20,091 nucleotides of DNA from Marinilabiliaceae bacterium UBA5213 (GTDB taxonomy: Bacteria > Bacteroidota > Bacteroidia > Bacteroidales > Marinilabiliaceae), in the NCBI GenBank assembly GCA_002412555.1, contig DHVH01000210.1, positions 1 to 20,091 on the forward strand, written 5' to 3'. The notes beneath the pieces are model-generated. The model had not been told where the DNA came from, did not search any database, and saw only the letters and a program-made list of their open reading frames with translations. A program made the position numbers and the translations under genes. Of this stretch, positions 16,084-20,091 are shown in pieces (position 1 is the stretch's first letter; each line of letters begins with the position of its first letter).

Positions 16084-16971
16084 ATGACTACACAAAAAAA
16101 GAAGAAATCACTTCTGAAGAAATTGAGCAGCAAGTACCGGTTGGCGCTTTTTAATGAGCAGACCTATGAGGAGCTTTTTGTGGTGCGACTTTCACGACTG
16201 AATGTTTTTACGGTGGTGGAGACTTTTGGTTTTGTTCTGATTGTTTTGGTGGCCTTGCTCATTTCTTTTACCAGTTTGAGGGAGTATATTCCGGGATATC
16301 CCGATGCGCAGCAAAGGCTGCTGATTGTGCGGAATGCTCAAAGGGTTGATTCTTTGCATATTGAGATTCAAAAAAGGGACGTGTTTATTAACAGCTTTAA
16401 AAACATTCTGATGGGGGAAGACCCGGAGACCGGTGCTTCTCAAGAGGATGAAATCTCAGAAACAACCATGAACGGTAACGGCAATGCCAATATCAACTTT
16501 GCCCGATCCAATGAAGATTCTTTGTTTCGTATACAAGTTGAAAGGGAGGAGCGCTTTAACCTATCGGTGCGGGAAGTTCCTCAAAGAGCCATTGCTCTAG
16601 AGAGTGCGTTTTTTGTCAGTCCAATTAAAGGCTTGGTGATAAATGGATTTGGGGAAACCACAGGGCATTATGGGGTAGATATTGTGGCTGCCCCCGGTAG
16701 CAGGGTGTCAGCTGTTCTGGATGGGATGGTGGTGTTCTCAGGATGGACGGTGGAGACTGGCTATGTTATTCAAATTCAGCATCCCAATAATTTGATATCT
16801 ATTTATAAGCACAATGAAATTCTGATGAAAGAGGTGGGACAGGTAGTTAAAGCCGGAGAAGCCATTGCCCGGGTGGGCAATTCGGGTGAGTTGACTACCG
16901 GACCGCATTTGCACTTTGAACTTTGGTACAACGGGTCTCCTCTTAATCCAGTGGATTATATTGCTTTTTAA
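16084..16971 (+). CDS. M23 family metallopeptidase, inner-membrane anchored (LytM/peptidoglycan endopeptidase type)
   Basis: The product is 295 aa. A basic cytoplasmic N-terminus (TTQKKKKSLLKKL) precedes one hydrophobic segment at about 44-63 that would anchor the protein in the inner membrane. A periplasmic helical linker (about 75-165) with a Gly/Asn-rich patch follows, then a C-terminal M23 domain (about 178-293). All expected zinc ligands are present: H195 and D199 in GHYGVD, and H277 in the HLH of GPHLHFEL (H275 is the catalytic histidine). The YKHN motif with H243 is also present. Such proteins cut peptide cross-links in peptidoglycan. With all ligands intact it is probably active rather than a degenerate LytM regulator. 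ATG 16084 is the natural start. dxr follows after 53 bp, probably in the same transcript. Confidence 0.92.
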   Translation: MTTQKKKKSLLKKLSSKYRLALFNEQTYEELFVVRLSRLNVFTVVETFGFVLIVLVALLISFTSLREYIPGYPDAQQRLLIVRNAQRVDSLHIEIQKRDVFINSFKNILMGEDPETGASQEDEISETTMNGNGNANINFARSNEDSLFRIQVEREERFNLSVREVPQRAIALESAFFVSPIKGLVINGFGETTGHYGVDIVAAPGSRVSAVLDGMVVFSGWTVETGYVIQIQHPNNLISIYKHNEILMKEVGQVVKAGEAIARVGNSGELTTGPHLHFELWYNGSPLNPVDYIAF

Positions 16972-17024
16972 AGCGCCTCAAAGCCTCTGTTTCTGATTTG
17001 CCACTACATAAATCACTCGTTTTA

Positions 17025-18179
17025 ATGCACAAGAATATTGCCATCCTGGGTTCCACCGGTTCCATAGGCACTCAGGCGCTTGAAGTCGTGGATGCCCATC
17101 CCGATAAATTTTCTGTAGAAGTGCTTACCGCCTACAACAGCGTTGAACTGTTGATTGAGCAAGCTAAAAAGTACCAGCCCAATATTGTTGTTATTGGCAA
17201 TGAAGCGCATTACTCCAGGCTTTCAGAAGCTCTCAATAATGAATCCATAAAGGTATACGCCGGTGAAGAAGCCATGAGTCAGGTAGCCGCCACTTCAACA
17301 GTAGACATGGTGTTGACCTCGATGGTAGGGTTCTCAGGCTTGCTGCCAACCATCAGGGCGTTGGAAGCAGGTATTCCTGTGGCGCTGGCCAATAAGGAGA
17401 CGCTGGTGGTGGCCGGTGATTTAATAATGGATCTGGCACGCCAAAAGCGGGTCCCGGTCATCCCTGTTGATTCTGAGCATTCGGCTATCTTTCAGTGCCT
17501 GCAGGGCGAACCCGGAAATGAGGTGGAAAAGATTATGCTTACTGCATCGGGTGGACCTTTCAGGGGCAAAAACGTTGAGTTTTTGCGAAAAGTAACCCGT
17601 TGTCAGGCCCTCAATCATCCCAACTGGAAGATGGGCAATAAAATCACCATCGATTCTGCCTCTTTAATGAACAAAGGACTGGAGGCCATTGAAGCCAGGT
17701 GGTTGTTCAATTTGAAACCTGAGCAGATTGAAGTGGTGGTGCACCCTCAGTCGATCATTCACAGCATGGTTCAGTTTCAGGATGGGTCTATTAAGGCCCA
17801 GATGGGCCTGCCCGATATGCGCCTGCCCATTCAGTATGCTTTAGGGTATCCTCACAGGTTGCCCAACAGTTTTGAGCGGTTTAATTTCCTGAATTTTCCA
17901 TCGTTGACTTTTGAACAGGCCGATGTGTCAGTTTTTCGAAATCTGTCGATGGCCTACGAAGCTATGCGGCAGGGCGGCAATGTGCCCTGCGTGCTCAATG
18001 CTGCCAATGAGGTGGCTGTGGATGCGTTCCTGAAGGGGAAATGTGGCTTTGTGGAGATGTCGTCCATCATTGAACAAACCATAGATAAATGTGGTTTTAT
18101 TGCCAGCCCCACTTTCTCAGATTACGTAGAAACCGATAGTGAGGCACGTGCTGTTGCACAAGCTATAATAAAAGCGTAG
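17025..18179 (+). CDS. dxr: 1-deoxy-D-xylulose-5-phosphate reductoisomerase
   Basis: The product is 384 aa. This NADPH-dependent enzyme converts DXP to 2-C-methyl-D-erythritol 4-phosphate, the committed step of the MEP isoprenoid pathway. The Rossmann motif GSTGSIGTQAL is at 9-19. The metal-binding PVDSEHSAIFQCL supplies D149 and E151, and the third ligand E220 lies in SLMNKGLEAIEA. The substrate-site segments LTASGGPFRG and VHPQSIIHSMVQF are intact. ATG 17025 matches the family start (MHKNIAILGSTGSIG). An in-frame TTG at 16998 would add nine residues without family support. It lies between the M23 peptidase and rseP, and the dxr-rseP neighbourhood is common in bacteria. Confidence 0.97.
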   Translation: MHKNIAILGSTGSIGTQALEVVDAHPDKFSVEVLTAYNSVELLIEQAKKYQPNIVVIGNEAHYSRLSEALNNESIKVYAGEEAMSQVAATSTVDMVLTSMVGFSGLLPTIRALEAGIPVALANKETLVVAGDLIMDLARQKRVPVIPVDSEHSAIFQCLQGEPGNEVEKIMLTASGGPFRGKNVEFLRKVTRCQALNHPNWKMGNKITIDSASLMNKGLEAIEARWLFNLKPEQIEVVVHPQSIIHSMVQFQDGSIKAQMGLPDMRLPIQYALGYPHRLPNSFERFNFLNFPSLTFEQADVSVFRNLSMAYEAMRQGGNVPCVLNAANEVAVDAFLKGKCGFVEMSSIIEQTIDKCGFIASPTFSDYVETDSEARAVAQAIIKA

Positions 18180-18221
18180 CGGGATAATGAGGTGGCATGA
18201 CCGGGATGTTGGGAAAAAGCC

Positions 18222-18229
18222 TATCTTTG
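18222..18229 (+). promoter_or_regulatory. Possible -7 box for rseP (TATCTTTG)
   Basis: TATCTTTG fits TAnnTTTG in the 79-bp gap between dxr and rseP, 29 bases before the rseP ATG. No TTG occurs at the correct -33 spacing. Confidence 0.45.
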
Positions 18230-18258
18230 TGCGATCAATTAATCAAATTATTATTTAG

Positions 18259-19578
18259 ATGGATTTTTTAATAAAAGTACTACAGCTAATCCTAAGCCTT
18301 TCCATATTAGTTATACTGCATGAGTTCGGTCATTTTTTCTTTGCCCGTTTGTTCAATACGCGGGTTGAGAAGTTTTACCTGTTCTTTAACCCCGGCTTTT
18401 CGCTATTTAAGTTCAAAAAGGGCGATACGGAATATGGTATTGGATGGTTGCCTCTGGGTGGCTACGTGAAGATATCGGGCATGATTGACGAGTCGATGGA
18501 TAAGGAGCAGATGGCTCAGCCACCGCAACCCTACGAATTTAGGGCAAAACCTGCCTGGCAGCGGTTGTTGATAATGGTTGGCGGTGTAATGGTTAATTTT
18601 TTGCTGGCCATAGTTATTTTTTGGATGATTTTGTTCCGCTGGGGCGATTCGTATATCCCTGCTGAGAATGCCCGTTATGGTCTTTATTTTCATCCGGTAG
18701 CCCATGAGATTGGCCTTCAGGACGGTGACAATATTTTAGCCATCAATGGCGAGGAGGTGAAAACCATTTCTTCCATTGTGCGGATGGTGTTGATTGAGGA
18801 TGCCCACACCATGTTGGTCCAAAGAGGTGATTCACAATTTGTCTTGACAGTGCCGGAGACTTTTAAGAACAGAATACTTTCGGAGGAAGTCCGCTTGTTG
18901 GCCAGTTACCAGATACCCGTTTTGGTCGATTCAGTTCTGGAAGATTCAGGAGCCGGCAGGGCCGGTCTTCAAAGAAATGACAGTATTGTTTCAGTGGATA
19001 CCCTGGCAACACCTTATTTTAATCAGTTTTCCAGTTCCTTGGATGGATTGCAGGGAAAGGAAACCATAGTCGGGCTTTATCGGGACGGGCAGTATATTCA
19101 ACTGCCAATGGAAGTGGACAAGGATGGAAAAATCGGGTTTTTTCCAAGACCTCCCTCAGATATTTTGGGGGAAGAAACTGTCACCTATAGCCTCGGATCA
19201 GCTCTACCTGCGGGTATTGATAAAGGCGTGAGTTTGCTGGGGAACTACGTGAAGCAATTGAAGCTGATCTTTTCTAAGGAAGGCGCCAAGCAAATTGGTG
19301 GCTTTGGCACCATAGGCAGTTTGTTTCCTTCTTCATGGGATTGGGAAATATTTTGGTACAACACCGCTTTTTTATCCATCATTCTGGCATTTATGAACAT
19401 TCTGCCCATACCTGCATTGGATGGCGGTCATGTATTGTTTTTGTTGTATGAGATAGTGGCGCGACGCAAACCCAGCGAGAAGTTCATGGAACATGCCCAG
19501 ATGGTTGGAATGGTATTGTTGCTAAGTTTACTGTTGTTTGCCAATGGCAATGATTTGTACCGTTGGTTGTTCAAATAA
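18259..19578 (+). CDS. rseP: RseP-type site-2 intramembrane zinc metalloprotease
   Basis: The product is 439 aa. Family members cleave transmembrane segments of anti-sigma factors and remnant signal peptides within the inner membrane. The first membrane segment carries the catalytic HEFGH motif (H21, E22, H25). The MRE-beta-like stretch WLPLGGYVKISGM follows, and a second membrane segment lies at about 110-128. Two PDZ-like regions follow (about 135-200, GLQDGDNILAINGEEV; about 220-300, AGRAGLQRNDSIVSVD). The C-terminal membrane segment bears the third zinc ligand in NILPIPALDGGH (D388), and a last membrane helix lies near the C-terminus. ATG 18259 has no Shine-Dalgarno sequence. Its substrate here, probably an anti-sigma factor, is not encoded in the window. 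Confidence 0.96.
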   Translation: MDFLIKVLQLILSLSILVILHEFGHFFFARLFNTRVEKFYLFFNPGFSLFKFKKGDTEYGIGWLPLGGYVKISGMIDESMDKEQMAQPPQPYEFRAKPAWQRLLIMVGGVMVNFLLAIVIFWMILFRWGDSYIPAENARYGLYFHPVAHEIGLQDGDNILAINGEEVKTISSIVRMVLIEDAHTMLVQRGDSQFVLTVPETFKNRILSEEVRLLASYQIPVLVDSVLEDSGAGRAGLQRNDSIVSVDTLATPYFNQFSSSLDGLQGKETIVGLYRDGQYIQLPMEVDKDGKIGFFPRPPSDILGEETVTYSLGSALPAGIDKGVSLLGNYVKQLKLIFSKEGAKQIGGFGTIGSLFPSSWDWEIFWYNTAFLSIILAFMNILPIPALDGGHVLFLLYEIVARRKPSEKFMEHAQMVGMVLLLSLLLFANGNDLYRWLFK

Positions 19579-19593
19579 TCCGAATAGGATTTG

Positions 19594-19601
19594 TACATTT
19601 G
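19594..19601 (+). promoter_or_regulatory. Probable -7 box for tatA (TACATTTG)
   Basis: TACATTTG, the same octamer as before rimP and tRNA-fMet, sits 21 bases before the tatA ATG. The -33 element is poor (TTC at 21-base spacing; the nearest TTG is 24 bases away), so tatA may also be read from rseP. Confidence 0.5.
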
Positions 19602-19622
19602 TAATAAACTAAAATCGAAGAT

Positions 19623-19829
19623 ATGACATCACCACTTTTTCTAATGGGTATCCCGGGAGGCTGGGAGTTAATCGTTATTATCCTTATCGTTGTTTTGCTT
19701 TTTGGGGGCCGTAAGATTCCGGAGTTGATGAAAGGGCTCGGACAAGGCATGAAAGAATTCAAGAAGGCACGCAATGAGGAAGATGGTTCCCCAAAGTCTG
19801 ACAAAACTAATGAAACCACTAAGGAGTAG
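19623..19829 (+). CDS. tatA: Sec-independent protein translocase TatA/E
   Basis: The product is 68 aa. TatA monomers polymerise in the inner membrane to let folded proteins with twin-arginine signals pass. The short N-terminal membrane segment (about 14-28, WELIVIILIVVLLF) is followed by the hinge FGGRKIPEL. Next comes an amphipathic helix (MKGLGQGMKEFKKA) and a charged, disordered tail, the full TatA plan. No tatC is present nearby. ATG 19623 is the only sensible start. It lies 44 bp after rseP and is followed by a terminator. Confidence 0.95.
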   Translation: MTSPLFLMGIPGGWELIVIILIVVLLFGGRKIPELMKGLGQGMKEFKKARNEEDGSPKSDKTNETTKE

Positions 19830-19866
19830 TTTTGCTGCTTCGTATCATAAAAAATTTGTGCATATA

Positions 19867-19902
19867 GGGCCCCCTGAATGTTAGGTTCATCGGGGCTTTT
19901 AT
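19867..19902 (+). terminator. Terminator after tatA
   Basis: GCCCC (19869-19873) pairs with GGGGC (19892-19896). After a small internal loop TGAA pairs with TTCA, and the hairpin is followed by TTTTAT. It lies 38 bp after the tatA stop and just before the next gene. Confidence 0.75.
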
Positions 19903-19917
19903 ATTAAACTGCTTCCA

Positions 19918-20091
19918 ATGAAGGTATTTGGTCTGATAGCAATGCTGTTTTTTCCTTTTTGTTTGTTAGCCTCGGAAGATTATCCGGCTAAGGAGCAGCA
20001 GTCCGTCATTGTGTCCAATATGGAAAAGCTGGATGCTGCTACGCCGCTTTCATTGGTGTATAACAAGGATGTAAAGGCCTATATTGATGTG
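19918..20091 (+). CDS. Secreted protein, N-terminal fragment; probable MltD-like lytic transglycosylase (3' end outside window)
   Basis: From ATG 19918 the frame stays open to the right edge, giving 58 residues. It begins with a signal peptide (MKVFGLIAMLFFPFCLLAS). The segment ending TPLSLVYNKDVKAYIDV resembles the region just before the catalytic domain in Bacteroidota membrane-bound lytic murein transglycosylases, which read TP.PL.YN..VK.YID. Those enzymes cut the glycan strands of peptidoglycan. The catalytic Glu and any LysM repeats would lie beyond the window, so the function is a likely but incomplete assignment. The preceding M23 peptidase makes a cell-wall role plausible. Confidence 0.65.
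   Translation, partial: MKVFGLIAMLFFPFCLLASEDYPAKEQQSVIVSNMEKLDAATPLSLVYNKDVKAYIDV

Overview
The window reads as a chromosomal, mostly housekeeping segment of a Bacteroidota genome, probably Bacteroidales or Marinilabiliales-like (inference). The signs are a complete sprA (type IX secretion/gliding translocon), Bacteroidota-style promoters of the TTG-N19-21-TAnnTTTG type, start codons without clear Shine-Dalgarno sequences, and protein variants typical of the phylum in RimP, NusA, IF2, DXR and RseP. No insertion sequence, prophage, CRISPR array or rRNA is visible.

Layout. (1) Bases 2-571 (+) hold the C-terminal part of a sigma-54 dependent regulator cut by the left edge. It converges on gcvH, with a hairpin between them that can serve both directions. 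(2) Bases 643-10257 (-) hold a tightly spaced run transcribed thiL-like, ruvA, sprA, gcvH. SprA (2497 aa) is the large outer-membrane barrel of the type IX secretion system. The thiL-like product clearly belongs to the thiamine-monophosphate kinase family but lacks most of the conserved acidic residues that bind Mg-ATP, so it is probably a pseudoenzyme. (3) Bases 10258-10597 are a divergent regulatory region. It holds a near-ideal promoter followed by a palindrome, a terminator-like hairpin and a hairpin next to the rimP start. (4) Bases 10598-15526 (+) are the rimP-nusA-infB operon (ribosome maturation, transcription elongation, initiation factor IF2), closed by a terminator. (5) Bases 15775-15847 are an initiator tRNA-fMet with its own promoter and terminator, so the tRNA that IF2 recognises is encoded just downstream of IF2. 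(6) Bases 16084-20091 (+) are an envelope and isoprenoid group: an M23 peptidase with one membrane segment, dxr, rseP, tatA, and the beginning of a secreted protein resembling MltD-type lytic transglycosylases.

How it fits together. The two halves diverge from about 10.3-10.45 kb. The left half mixes secretion (sprA), Holliday-junction processing (ruvA) and a lipoyl carrier protein (gcvH). The right half runs from translation and transcription factors to envelope maintenance (M23 peptidase, RseP, TatA, lytic transglycosylase) and isoprenoid precursor supply (DXR).

I did not find a dramatic new system. The observations most worth a second look are the degenerate ThiL-like protein, the attenuator-like leader of rimP-nusA-infB, the infB/initiator-tRNA adjacency, the Ser-for-Asn change in the IF2 G4 motif, and the apparent TTG start of sprA.
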